DNA from: JABWCQ01 sp964587105
GTDB taxonomy: Bacteria > Electryoneota > RPQS01
NCBI GenBank assembly: GCA_964587105.1
Contig: CAZPKG010000005.1
Location: 1-64,000 of the forward strand
Reading direction: 5' to 3'
Length of the DNA stretch: 64,000 nt
Below, in pieces: positions 15,054-21,849 of this stretch. Each line of letters starts with the position of its first letter. Position 1 is the first letter of the stretch. The position numbers and the translations under genes were made by a program. The notes under the pieces are model-generated. The model searched no databases. It saw nothing but the letters and a program-made list of their open reading frames with translations, and was not told the origin of the DNA.

Positions 15054-15320
15054 GTGTTCAGAGTTGTTCTTGGTTTATTGATTGTTACGAGCGCAGGGTT
15101 CGCGCAGAAACCGCTGCTGTTTCAACCGTGCAGAATGTGTTGGATACTTGACGACGATTCCACTGCGAAGGTTCTCTCCTACTTTGCAGAATACAACGGA
15201 AGCGAGTATGCCTTCGACACGGAAGCGCACCGCGACGCGTTTTTGCGCGAACCTGACACGTGGCTCAATTGGAGCAACGAACCAGAACCGGACGGCATCA
15301 CGTCGATGGTGCCGTCCTGA
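15054..15320 (+). CDS. Small secreted YHS-like protein
   Basis: An 88-residue protein starting with GTG at 15054, supported by AAGGA 8 nt upstream and by an immediate signal peptide (residues 1-17, ending GFA-Q). The mature part has LFQPCRMCWIL, then YFAEYNGSEYAFDTEAHRDAFLREP, a YHS-type core (aromatic-x2-Gly-x2-Tyr-x-Phe-x-Thr-x6-Phe) with a single CxxC before it. It probably handles the same ligand as its neighbours. A longer reading from an ATG at 14991 would overlap the previous gene and hide the signal peptide, so I reject it. The gene ends at TGA 15318-15320. The next barrel-like frame continues in the same phase after a second stop. Confidence 0.7.
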   Translation: MFRVVLGLLIVTSAGFAQKPLLFQPCRMCWILDDDSTAKVLSYFAEYNGSEYAFDTEAHRDAFLREPDTWLNWSNEPEPDGITSMVPS

Positions 15321-15344
15321 ACGGGTTGACCCGGTGAGGGTGTC

Positions 15345-15863
15345 CTGCTCGGTTCGAGCAGTTTAAGACGATTCTCTTTTAGCGGACGGTATGTTGATAC
15401 GGAGCTTGATCGTCCGCGTTGGCGTTTTACGGGGGACTATTTGTTGCATCCGCGCATAAATGCCGGATTGGAGTACAATCCGGGCGCGGAAGAGATTACG
15501 ATTCGAGGAAATATTCGCGTGCTCGATGAAGCGAAGCTCAAGCCGAATGTGTCGTTGGGCACATCGAGCGACCGCATCGGCTCGCCCGAAGGCACGCAAT
15601 GCTACTATGTGACGATTGCGAAGACGATTCACACTTTGCCGGTATCACCGTATGTCTCGGTGAACTACAGTGAGTGGGAAGACGGTTGGACGTTTCCCTT
15701 CGGCGCCACGGTGAAACTGTCGCCAAACTTCAGTACTTTGCTGATGAACGACGGTCTGAAGCCGCACGCGATGTTGAACTACGATTCGGGAAAGGGCTGG
15801 GGTGTCTCGGCGCTGTGGATTTGGTTTGAGCGCGCAGGTGCGGCGTTGTCGGTTGGGTTTTAG
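15345..15863 (+). CDS. Outer-membrane beta-barrel-like protein with no normal start codon
   Basis: An open frame runs from just after a TGA at 15327-15329 to 15863. Its product shows barrel-like alternation and no enzyme motif: GRYVDTELDRPRWRFTGDYL, LEYNPGAEEITIRGNIRVL, SYVSVNYSEW-type strands, and a terminal aromatic strand WFERAGAALSVGF typical of outer-membrane proteins. There is no in-frame ATG, GTG or TTG before TTG at 15441, which would remove the first visible strands. A CTG at 15345 has GAGG 5 nt upstream and is my tentative start. The frame is the same as that of the preceding YHS-like gene, separated by two TGA codons, so a broken fusion or a decayed gene is equally possible. It closes the metal-related group. 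Confidence 0.5.
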   Translation: MLGSSSLRRFSFSGRYVDTELDRPRWRFTGDYLLHPRINAGLEYNPGAEEITIRGNIRVLDEAKLKPNVSLGTSSDRIGSPEGTQCYYVTIAKTIHTLPVSPYVSVNYSEWEDGWTFPFGATVKLSPNFSTLLMNDGLKPHAMLNYDSGKGWGVSALWIWFERAGAALSVGF

Positions 15864-15867
15864 CTTG

Positions 15868-15886
15868 GGCATCCGCAGCGGATGCC
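15868..15886. repeat. 19-bp palindromic repeat, family A, copy 2
   Basis: GGCATCCGC-A-GCGGATGCC, a perfect 9-bp stem around one base, 5 nt after the stop of the barrel-like gene. In reverse complement it keeps the CAGC flank seen at the 42-kb copy. See 5419-5437 and 42089-42107. Confidence 0.6.
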
Positions 15887-15992
15887 GCTGCGAGCCTTCT
15901 ACTCTTGATTAAACCTCCCCCCTACCCTGTGTGTCATACTTCTGAAAGCTTGAGGCAAGATGATGAAGAACACACAAGAGAAAGGACCCGTT

Positions 15993-16937
15993 ATGAGTGC
16001 AAAGTTCAGCTTTCTCGGCAAGTTGGCCCTGTCAGCGTCCCTTGCCATCATGGTGTTTGGCTGTGAGGAAGACCGCTATGCCTACTATGGGGATGACTAT
16101 TCGACTGACATCACGGACGAAGAGGCCCTGCAGGACATTTTTCTGGCCGATACGGACGTGGAATCCCCTGACGTGTGGCAGGACGGCACCGAGGGAATAA
16201 GTACGGCGGAATTGCGTTCACTTGACGAGGAGATCGATCCGCTGGGCTGGTGGAGAATTGGCCATCGCCAGCGCGAAAGTGTGACTGTTGATTTTATTGA
16301 CGATGATCACGCGATTCTGACGCGCGTGCGCAGTTTCGACGGCAGTTTCCGGCTGTTGACTGATATGAGCGATGACGAGATGGTGACGATTGACAAGCCG
16401 ATGTACAACGATCTCGTGCGCAGAGCGCGCGCCGTGCGGGTTGATGATTCACCGTATCCCCGCCGGAATTGGCGTATTGAGGCCATCACCGCCGAGACGA
16501 TGGAGAGTGTTGATCCGAATCCCAACACGGTGCACATTCTCAATGTAACGGCACTTCACTCGAACGGGCGCGTGATTGTGGATTTGGACGATCCGCTGCA
16601 CACCTATTTCGACCGAGAGAGCCTCCCGTTTGCCTATCAGGGTGAAGAGGTCGTGGTGTTTGTCGAAGTGGAAGGCAACATTCCCGCTCCAATCGGAATG
16701 CTCAGACCAAACGTCTATCGCGGCGGCAGGCTGCCCCGTTTGCCTTTGCGTGACGACGGAGTTTCACCCGATGTCACCGAAGGCGATGGAATCTATTCGG
16801 GCAGTTATGTGGCCGGACAACGGCGCGGACTGCATCACATCGGTTTGGATTTCATTGATGATCAGACGATATATGACGATGAGGCAGCTTACGACGCCTC
16901 CGGTTGGGCAATTCCGTATCGAGTAATTGCCGATTGA
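15993..16937 (+). CDS. Lipoprotein of unknown function with C-terminal choice-of-anchor-like domain
   Basis: A 314-residue protein starting MSAKFSFLGKLALSASLAIMVFGC, a lipoprotein signal with the lipobox MVFGC and C24 as the lipidated residue. AAAGGA lies 6 nt before the ATG at 15993, so I reject the upstream ATG pair at 15960. The mature protein is acidic. Its middle (RRARAVRVDDSPYPRRNWRIEAITAETM) is unrecognised. The C-terminal 70 or so residues contain LRDDGVSPDVTEGDGIYSGSY and HHIGLDFIDDQTIYDDEA, the DDG...GDGIY pattern of FCB choice-of-anchor domains that precede sorting signals. It probably sits in the outer membrane. Function unknown. It converges on the shared terminator at 16966. Confidence 0.7.
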   Translation: MSAKFSFLGKLALSASLAIMVFGCEEDRYAYYGDDYSTDITDEEALQDIFLADTDVESPDVWQDGTEGISTAELRSLDEEIDPLGWWRIGHRQRESVTVDFIDDDHAILTRVRSFDGSFRLLTDMSDDEMVTIDKPMYNDLVRRARAVRVDDSPYPRRNWRIEAITAETMESVDPNPNTVHILNVTALHSNGRVIVDLDDPLHTYFDRESLPFAYQGEEVVVFVEVEGNIPAPIGMLRPNVYRGGRLPRLPLRDDGVSPDVTEGDGIYSGSYVAGQRRGLHHIGLDFIDDQTIYDDEAAYDASGWAIPYRVIAD

Positions 16938-16965
16938 TCGCTTGCATAGACGAGAGCGAACAAAC

Positions 16966-16997
16966 AAAAAACCCCGCGAGCAATCACGGGGTTTTTT
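16966..16997. terminator. Bidirectional Rho-independent terminator
   Basis: A6-CCCCG-CGAGCAATCA-CGGGG-T6: the stem is flanked by an A run and a T run, so it works both ways. It lies between the convergent lipoprotein and thioredoxin-like genes. Confidence 0.85.
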
Positions 16998-17015
16998 ATT
17001 AGAGATATGTTCGCG

Positions 17016-17807
17016 CTACGGGATTACATGTTCCGCCGTAACATGAAACGTGGCAAGCGAATCCACTATGGTCTCGATCAGGAACACCGACTCGGTTGTA
17101 GTACCGACGATTTCTGCGTCCTCCCAGTCTCCTGTCAACGATTTTAATATCGTGTAGCGCAACGAGCAGGTTGTATCCGGCAGCCATGACAAGCGCAACG
17201 AACCTGTCTCCTCCAGAACGGAAATTGCGGCGTTCATCGGTCTTGCCGGCGGCTCTTCGAGCAGCGTCTTCAGCACGCAGATCATTTCAGTCTGCTGCAG
17301 CGTGTCGAGCGGATCGTAGATGGCGTAATAGCGGATGATGCCTTGCTGATCGATAATCACATGACCACGATGCTCGATGTCGGTGGGCGAGGGCACCGGG
17401 TTGGTTTCCATGTTGTACGCTATGCCCGTATTGCGGCCATTCACCAGCAACGGATAGGTTATACCCGTGTTCGCGCGGAAGGTAGTGTTGACATAGGCGG
17501 CAGGCAGATTCCAGACGTCAATGCCGAGCATATTGAAACTTGAATTGTCGAGAAACAGCTGATAGATCTGCTCGGATATCCAGGCATCCGAAATGCAAAC
17601 TGGGCAAGTCGCACCAAAGAAGTTGATATACACAACTTCACCCAACATGCTCGACAGCGTCACGGTGCCGCCGCCGGGGTTACTGCGAGACAACGTAAAA
17701 TTCGGGGCCGCTGTCCCGACGACCGGTTGCGCAAACGAGTTTGTCCCTAACCACATAAGGCAGGTCAATAAAATAGCAAATCGGCACATATTCGCTGATC
17801 TTGACAT
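17016..17807 (-). CDS. Secreted thioredoxin/AhpC-TSA-like (TlpA-type) protein
   Basis: An exported thiol-disulfide oxidoreductase-like protein. From the ATG at 17807 it is 263 residues with a signal peptide (CRFAILLTCLMWLGTNSFA). The domain starts PVVGTAAPNFTLSR, has GEVVYINFFGATCPVC with a CPVC pair (a CxxC active site as in TlpA/ResA), then MLGIDVW, GITYPLLVNGRN and HRGHVIIDQQGIIRYY, the usual peroxiredoxin/thioredoxin strands. The last 65 residues (GSLRLSWLPDTTC...SLATFHVTAEHVIP) look like a divergent FN3-type module. An ATG at 17858 would add 17 residues ahead of the signal, and one at 17789 would shorten it. No good ribosome site separates them. Redox role likely; partner unknown. The 268 nt upstream hold only the cox terminator and no gene. 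Confidence 0.82.
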   Translation of the reverse strand: MSRSANMCRFAILLTCLMWLGTNSFAQPVVGTAAPNFTLSRSNPGGGTVTLSSMLGEVVYINFFGATCPVCISDAWISEQIYQLFLDNSSFNMLGIDVWNLPAAYVNTTFRANTGITYPLLVNGRNTGIAYNMETNPVPSPTDIEHRGHVIIDQQGIIRYYAIYDPLDTLQQTEMICVLKTLLEEPPARPMNAAISVLEETGSLRLSWLPDTTCSLRYTILKSLTGDWEDAEIVGTTTESVFLIETIVDSLATFHVTAEHVIP

Positions 17808-18075
17808 GGACGAAACAGGTTCTTGGTGAAATGTGTGCTTAAGATACAGCAGGTACATTGGGAATGCAATAGAATCCGGTCAGCGAATATATTTTCTATA
17901 GTCCAACCGACCCAAAGCTATAACATTTGAAACCATTGGTTTAGACGCGAGCAATCCAAGAGAATTGGCCATAACTTCACCCATTTGTCACCAGAATGCC
18001 TCTTGTTTGAGGATTGGAACCTAACAATTAAGGGTATGTTTTGTATGCGGTTTACAGTTGTCTCGGCCACCCAAA

Positions 18076-18113
18076 AAGAAACGGCGGCTTCAAATTGAGG
18101 CCGCCGTTTTCTG
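18076..18113 (-). terminator. Terminator of the respiratory operon
   Basis: On the minus strand AACGGCGGC, an 11-nt loop, GCCGCCGTT and then a T-rich stretch (TCTTTTT). It lies 15-50 nt beyond the coxC stop. Confidence 0.75.
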
Positions 18114-18126
18114 AAAACAAATTGAC

Positions 18127-18930
18127 TTAGAACAGGTAGATCGTGAAGAACAGGAAGATCCAAATCACATCCACAAAGTGCCAGTACCACGAGGCCGCTG
18201 CGAAGCTGAAGTGGCGTTCAGGTGTGTAGTGGCCTAAACGAAGCCGCAGGCCGACGATGAACATCATGATGATTCCGGTGGCCACGTGTGCGCCGTGGAA
18301 TCCGGTCATGGCGAAGAAGTGCGTGCCGAACATGCCACTCTTCAGCGTGAACTGGTCATAGCTCTTCAAGAAGCCGTATTCATGCCCCTGGAAGCCCAAG
18401 AAGATGATTCCCAGCAACAATGTGATCCCTAACCAGAGACGCGACTTGTCGCGGTTTCCGTGCTTCAGCAGATGATGCGAATACTCCATCGTTACTGACG
18501 AGGACATCAGGATCAATGTGGCAATTGCAGGAAGCGTCGTGTCCAATTCCGGGGCACCGACAGGCGGCCACTGCGGGAAATCGAAACGGGTATAGTAGTG
18601 ATGACCAAAGAAGGCGCCGAAAATGGCAGCTTCCGAGACAAGGAAGAGCTTGAGGCCCATCTTCATCCAGCGGTCATCTTCCAGTACGTCCGGTATTTCA
18701 TCGTTCTCTTTAATTAGCGCCTGACACCAGCCCATCATGCCGGTAATCGAGAGCAGCGAGCCAACGACGATAAGCGTGACGCCCATCGAAGCATCCCACA
18801 GCCACAACAGGACGCCCGTTAAGAGCAGACCTGAAGCCATCGCCAAGAAGATCGGCCAATAGCTGGGCGGCGGAATATGGATGTGATCATGATGGGCCTG
18901 ATGCCCGTCTGTTGCGGCGGTGTGGGACAT
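18127..18930 (-). CDS. coxC: Cytochrome c oxidase subunit III
   Basis: A 267-residue integral membrane subunit of the haem-copper oxidase. A His-rich N-terminus is followed by seven membrane helices. Family marks are WMKMGLKLFLVSEAAIFGAFFGHHYY, MSSSVTMEYSHHLLKHG, FLGFQGHEY, GMFGTHFFAMTGFHGAHVATGI and the terminal SWYWHFVDVIWIFLFFTIYLF, all diagnostic of subunit III. The Glu in the LVSEAAIF helix corresponds to the conserved subunit III carboxylate. It stabilises subunit I proton uptake. It is the last gene of the long act-cox operon, 81 nt after a small membrane peptide gene, and is followed by a terminator. Confidence 0.96.
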   Translation of the reverse strand: MSHTAATDGHQAHHDHIHIPPPSYWPIFLAMASGLLLTGVLLWLWDASMGVTLIVVGSLLSITGMMGWCQALIKENDEIPDVLEDDRWMKMGLKLFLVSEAAIFGAFFGHHYYTRFDFPQWPPVGAPELDTTLPAIATLILMSSSVTMEYSHHLLKHGNRDKSRLWLGITLLLGIIFLGFQGHEYGFLKSYDQFTLKSGMFGTHFFAMTGFHGAHVATGIIMMFIVGLRLRLGHYTPERHFSFAAASWYWHFVDVIWIFLFFTIYLF

Positions 18931-19011
18931 TGGGTATCTATCTTTACTTAATCAAGAAACAATTTCAGATTCCGGCGGGGAACCGCTTCGCTTAATCCCC
19001 GCTCGGCGAAC

Positions 19012-19161
19012 TTAGTGGAAGCCGTGGCGTTCGAAGTTTGCGCCGTACTTAATCAAATAGAGCAGCGACAGCGTGGTGAAGACAACAACAACTCCGACAA
19101 GCCACGTCACTAACTTGCGGTTGCGACTTTTGACTTCCGGCGGTACGGGTTGCGAATGCAT
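19012..19161 (-). CDS. Small single-span membrane peptide of the cytochrome oxidase cluster
   Basis: A 49-residue frame begins MHSQPVPPEVKSRNRK and has one hydrophobic helix (LVTWLVGVVVVFTTLSLLYLI, about 17-37) followed by KYGANFERHGFH. Its ATG shares a base with the ctaG stop codon (TAATG), which strongly suggests translational coupling. Position between ctaG and coxC matches the small helper subunits (CoxIV/CtaF-like) found in many oxidase operons, but sequence similarity cannot be judged by eye. A basic N-terminus suggests an N-in topology. It probably stabilises the oxidase or its assembly; this is inferred from context. Confidence 0.7.
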   Translation of the reverse strand: MHSQPVPPEVKSRNRKLVTWLVGVVVVFTTLSLLYLIKYGANFERHGFH

Positions 19162-19778
19162 TAGTTATTCCCTCCTGTGGCTGCGCCTGAGGCGACGTTG
19201 GGAATTTCGCGGTTCTTTTCCATCTCTTCGGGATTCTTCTCGAACAGCGTGTAGTGCAACGTCACCTGCTCGATTTCGGGATCCATGTCGGCGCTCAAAA
19301 CCGAGACCACTTCAAACGTGCGTTCGGCGCCCGGAGCCATCGTCTGGTCATCGAAGCAGAAGCATTTCGTCATCGTAAATTTCGTCGCAGCGGCTTCCGG
19401 CAAAATCGAATGCACTGGACGGAAGTGTACGGTATCTTTTGACATATTCACGAAGCGGTAGCTGTTCTTGAACGGCTGTCCGACTTCGACTTCCTGCACG
19501 GACTGTTTTGGCTTGAAATAGACCGGCAAAGTTCCAGCAGTCACGCCCGTATAGAGCACGCGGCACATGCGGCCTGTCTTGGCATACTCGACATCATTTA
19601 ATGGCGAAATCGAGATTCCAATTTTCTGGCAGAACATTCGGAACAGCGGCACCTGCACATAGGTGAAGCCGAACATCAACACAACAACCGGAATGAGCAG
19701 GAACAGAGCAAGCCGTTTGTTCTTGAGCTTCTGTTCGGGTGTTTTCGTTTCTACTGGCAGTTCTTCTTGCGGTTCCAC
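19161..19778 (-). CDS. ctaG: Cytochrome c oxidase assembly protein CtaG/Cox11
   Basis: A 205-residue copper chaperone that delivers copper to the CuB site of subunit I. One membrane helix (about 22-42: RLALFLLIPVVVLMFGFTYV), then the periplasmic beta domain with PLFRMFCQKIG (C50), FKPKQSVQEVEVGQP, YRFVNMSKDTVHFRPVHSILP, and the copper motif KCFCFDDQTMAPGAE (C139 and C141), followed by FEVVSVLSADMDPEIEQVTLHYTLF. All three Cox11 cysteines are present. Length is usual for the family. Downstream of ctaB by 27 nt; its stop overlaps the start of the 49-residue peptide gene. Confidence 0.95.
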   Translation of the reverse strand: MEPQEELPVETKTPEQKLKNKRLALFLLIPVVVLMFGFTYVQVPLFRMFCQKIGISISPLNDVEYAKTGRMCRVLYTGVTAGTLPVYFKPKQSVQEVEVGQPFKNSYRFVNMSKDTVHFRPVHSILPEAAATKFTMTKCFCFDDQTMAPGAERTFEVVSVLSADMDPEIEQVTLHYTLFEKNPEEMEKNREIPNVASGAATGGNN

Positions 19779-19805
19779 GGTAGGAAACCTTTCACGGACG
19801 TGCGC

Positions 19806-20660
19806 TTATTTCGTGATGGCCACGTCGGCCATGATGATCACAAACAGCGCGGTGAGATAGACAATCGAGTATTTGAACAGACCCCAAGCATAGTTTTGCT
19901 CAGCGCCCTTCAAGAGTTTCCATGCTTTATAGACAAACAATCCGCCGAGCACGAGTGCCGCTGACAGATAGAGCAGGCCGACGTGCAAGAGCAGCGAGAT
20001 GGCCACAAGAACGAACGTGTAGAGCAAAATCTGACGGCGCGTTTCGTGATCGCCTTTGATCACAGGCAACATCGGAATATGCACACGGGCATAATCTTTC
20101 TTGACGCACAATGCCAGCGCCCAGAAATGCGGCGGCGTCCAGAAAAACACGATTAGGAACAACAGCCACGGCGTCAACGCGAGCGTACCTGTCGCGGCAG
20201 CCCAAGCGATGATCGGCGCCATCGCTCCGGCGGCTCCACCGATGACGATGTTGAGATGCGTGCGCGGCTTCAGCCACAGGGTGTAGAAGAAGCTGTAAAA
20301 TGCAATCGTTCCGAACGCAGCGGCGGCGGAGAGCCAATTGAAGAGCAGACCGAAAATCAGAATCGCACCGATACCACAAGTGATGACAAACACCAGTGCG
20401 TGCTTGGGTTCCATCTTCTTCAAGGCTAACGGGCGGCGGTTTTTGGTGCGGCCCATCTGCGCGTCAATCTCGCGCTCGAAATATTGATTCAAACCGTTCG
20501 CACATCCGCCCGTCAGCGTCAGGCCAAACAAAATTACCCAGAACTTCCAATTGCTCGCGTGCAATGAACCTTCGAGCATGAGCGCCGCCGCACCAGTGAG
20601 CAACACCAGAAGCATAATGGAGGGCTTCATCAGGTTAATGTAATCGCGGAATTGGGTCAT
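19806..20660 (-). CDS. ctaB: Protohaem IX farnesyltransferase (haem O synthase)
   Basis: A 284-residue UbiA-family prenyltransferase that adds a farnesyl group to haem B, giving haem O for the oxidase. About eight or nine membrane helices. The first Asp-rich prenyl-diphosphate site is GGCANGLNQYFEREIDAQMGRTKNRRP, followed by AFYSFFYTLWLKPRTHLNIVIGGAAGAMAP and FWTPPHFWALALCVKKDYARVHIPMLPV, hallmark CtaB/CyoE segments. It lies between ctaA and ctaG, the standard haem A assembly set. The 62 nt upstream contain AT-rich AATTTACAA-type repetition and a family B hairpin. Confidence 0.97.
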   Translation of the reverse strand: MTQFRDYINLMKPSIMLLVLLTGAAALMLEGSLHASNWKFWVILFGLTLTGGCANGLNQYFEREIDAQMGRTKNRRPLALKKMEPKHALVFVITCGIGAILIFGLLFNWLSAAAAFGTIAFYSFFYTLWLKPRTHLNIVIGGAAGAMAPIIAWAAATGTLALTPWLLFLIVFFWTPPHFWALALCVKKDYARVHIPMLPVIKGDHETRRQILLYTFVLVAISLLLHVGLLYLSAALVLGGLFVYKAWKLLKGAEQNYAWGLFKYSIVYLTALFVIIMADVAITK

Positions 20661-20708
20661 CAGACAAATTTACAATTTACAAAATCCAATTTACAATGCG
20701 GAGCGTTC

Positions 20709-20733
20709 ATTGGGTCCAGCGTTCACGCTGGTT
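20709..20733. repeat. Hairpin repeat, family B, copy 2
   Basis: ATTGGGTCCAGCGT-TC-ACGCTGGTT, with the stem CCAGCGT/ACGCTGG at 20716-20731 covering the ctaA stop codon. It shares flanks and stem with 5531-5557. Confidence 0.55.
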
Positions 20734-21745
20734 CGTACGCAACTTCATGCGTGACGATAATCAAGACCATGTAGAGCATGAAGGCTACGGCAAGATGCAT
20801 TATGGCCATGTACGGCGGCACCTTCATCAAGAGATTGCCGATGCCGAGAAGAATTTGCAAAACGAGAATGGTGGCGGTCGCCCGCAGAGCCAAACGCCCG
20901 CGTGCCGAGAGCGGCATCTTCATCGCCTTGATGATCAAATGGATCACCGCACCCGCGACAATGAAAGCCCACCATCTGTGAAAGAACTGAATCAGGATTT
21001 GGTTTTGCCAAAGATTAGCAAACACCGGAGTATAGAAATCGCCCCACAAAACTGACATCGGCGGAACCCAATGATCACCGACCTTCGGCCAAGTGTTCAT
21101 CACCAATCCCGCGCCCGTTCCTGCTACCAATCCGCCGCTCATCACCTGAATCAATGTCGCGGCAATCGCTTCTTTGCCGAAGCGCTGCGCTTTCTCGTGA
21201 CCGGACCTAAGCGGATCCCCCCAACGCGAGAGCTTCAGAGCTTGCCAGAACAGAATCGCAAAGATGATATAGGCCGTGCCTAAGTGAATCGCCAAGACAG
21301 CGGCAGCCAAATCAAGCTTGACTACCATGCCGCCAAGTATGGCTTGCACGAGAATCAAACCTGCAGCCCAGAGCAGTGGTTTTTTCGACACCGCCCAAAC
21401 TTCAGGCATCTTTCGCGCGCGCACAATGATGGCCAGCAGCACAATCCCGACCAGCGCGGCGAGGAAGCGATGGAAATACTCAATCGCAAATTGAGTCTCG
21501 AATGTTCCAAGACTCATTCCGTCCGTTAAAGCCGGATAGGTGTGCTTGTAATCGTCAAAGACCGCTTGCCAACCCGCTTCGGAAAACGGCGGCAACAGAC
21601 TTCCATTTATCAACGGCCAATCCGGAATTGAAAGTCCTGAACCGGATATTCTCACAAAACCTCCCCACAACATCAGCATCGTGATGAGCATGGAGAGAAA
21701 CAGCAGCCATGAGGCCAGCCTACGCGCAGGCGATATGTCAGTCAT
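20723..21745 (-). CDS. ctaA: Haem A synthase (CtaA/Cox15)
   Basis: A 340-residue membrane monooxygenase that oxidises the C8 methyl of haem O to the formyl group of haem A. Eight predicted helices in two similar halves. Marks include WGGFVRISGSGLSIPDWPLINGSLLPP (the GSGLSxPDWP signature), FAIEYFHRFLAALVG with the first haem-ligand His, AAVLAIHLGTAY, GAGLVMNTWPKVGDHWVPP, LIQFFHRWWAFIVAG and AIMHLAVAFMLYMVL. Thus all four His positions are in place. The end overlaps a family B hairpin. Upstream, 100 nt of AT-rich inverted repeat separates it from coxA. Confidence 0.96.
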   Translation of the reverse strand: MTDISPARRLASWLLFLSMLITMLMLWGGFVRISGSGLSIPDWPLINGSLLPPFSEAGWQAVFDDYKHTYPALTDGMSLGTFETQFAIEYFHRFLAALVGIVLLAIIVRARKMPEVWAVSKKPLLWAAGLILVQAILGGMVVKLDLAAAVLAIHLGTAYIIFAILFWQALKLSRWGDPLRSGHEKAQRFGKEAIAATLIQVMSGGLVAGTGAGLVMNTWPKVGDHWVPPMSVLWGDFYTPVFANLWQNQILIQFFHRWWAFIVAGAVIHLIIKAMKMPLSARGRLALRATATILVLQILLGIGNLLMKVPPYMAIMHLAVAFMLYMVLIIVTHEVAYEPA

Positions 21746-21748
21746 AAT

Positions 21749-21848
21749 TAAAAATAGGAAATAGGAAATTTGAAATTAGAAAGAAGAAGGCGGAACCACG
21801 CCAACGCGCTTCCGTTTTCCTATTTCTAATTTCCTATTTCTAATTTCT
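21749..21848. repeat. AT-rich inverted repeat between coxA and ctaA
   Basis: Runs of the unit AAATAGGAAATT / AAATTAGAAA at 21750-21783 are mirrored by TTTCCTATTTCTAATTT units at 21814-21847, with a short GC-rich centre. The transcript could fold into a long hairpin between the oxidase genes and the haem A synthase gene. It may tune their relative expression. Confidence 0.6.
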
Positions 21849-21849
21849 C

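Noticed and set aside
17859..18126. A further gene between the thioredoxin-like gene and coxC
   Set aside because: Only a terminator is visible. The one frame across it runs into coxC in another phase and has no family features.
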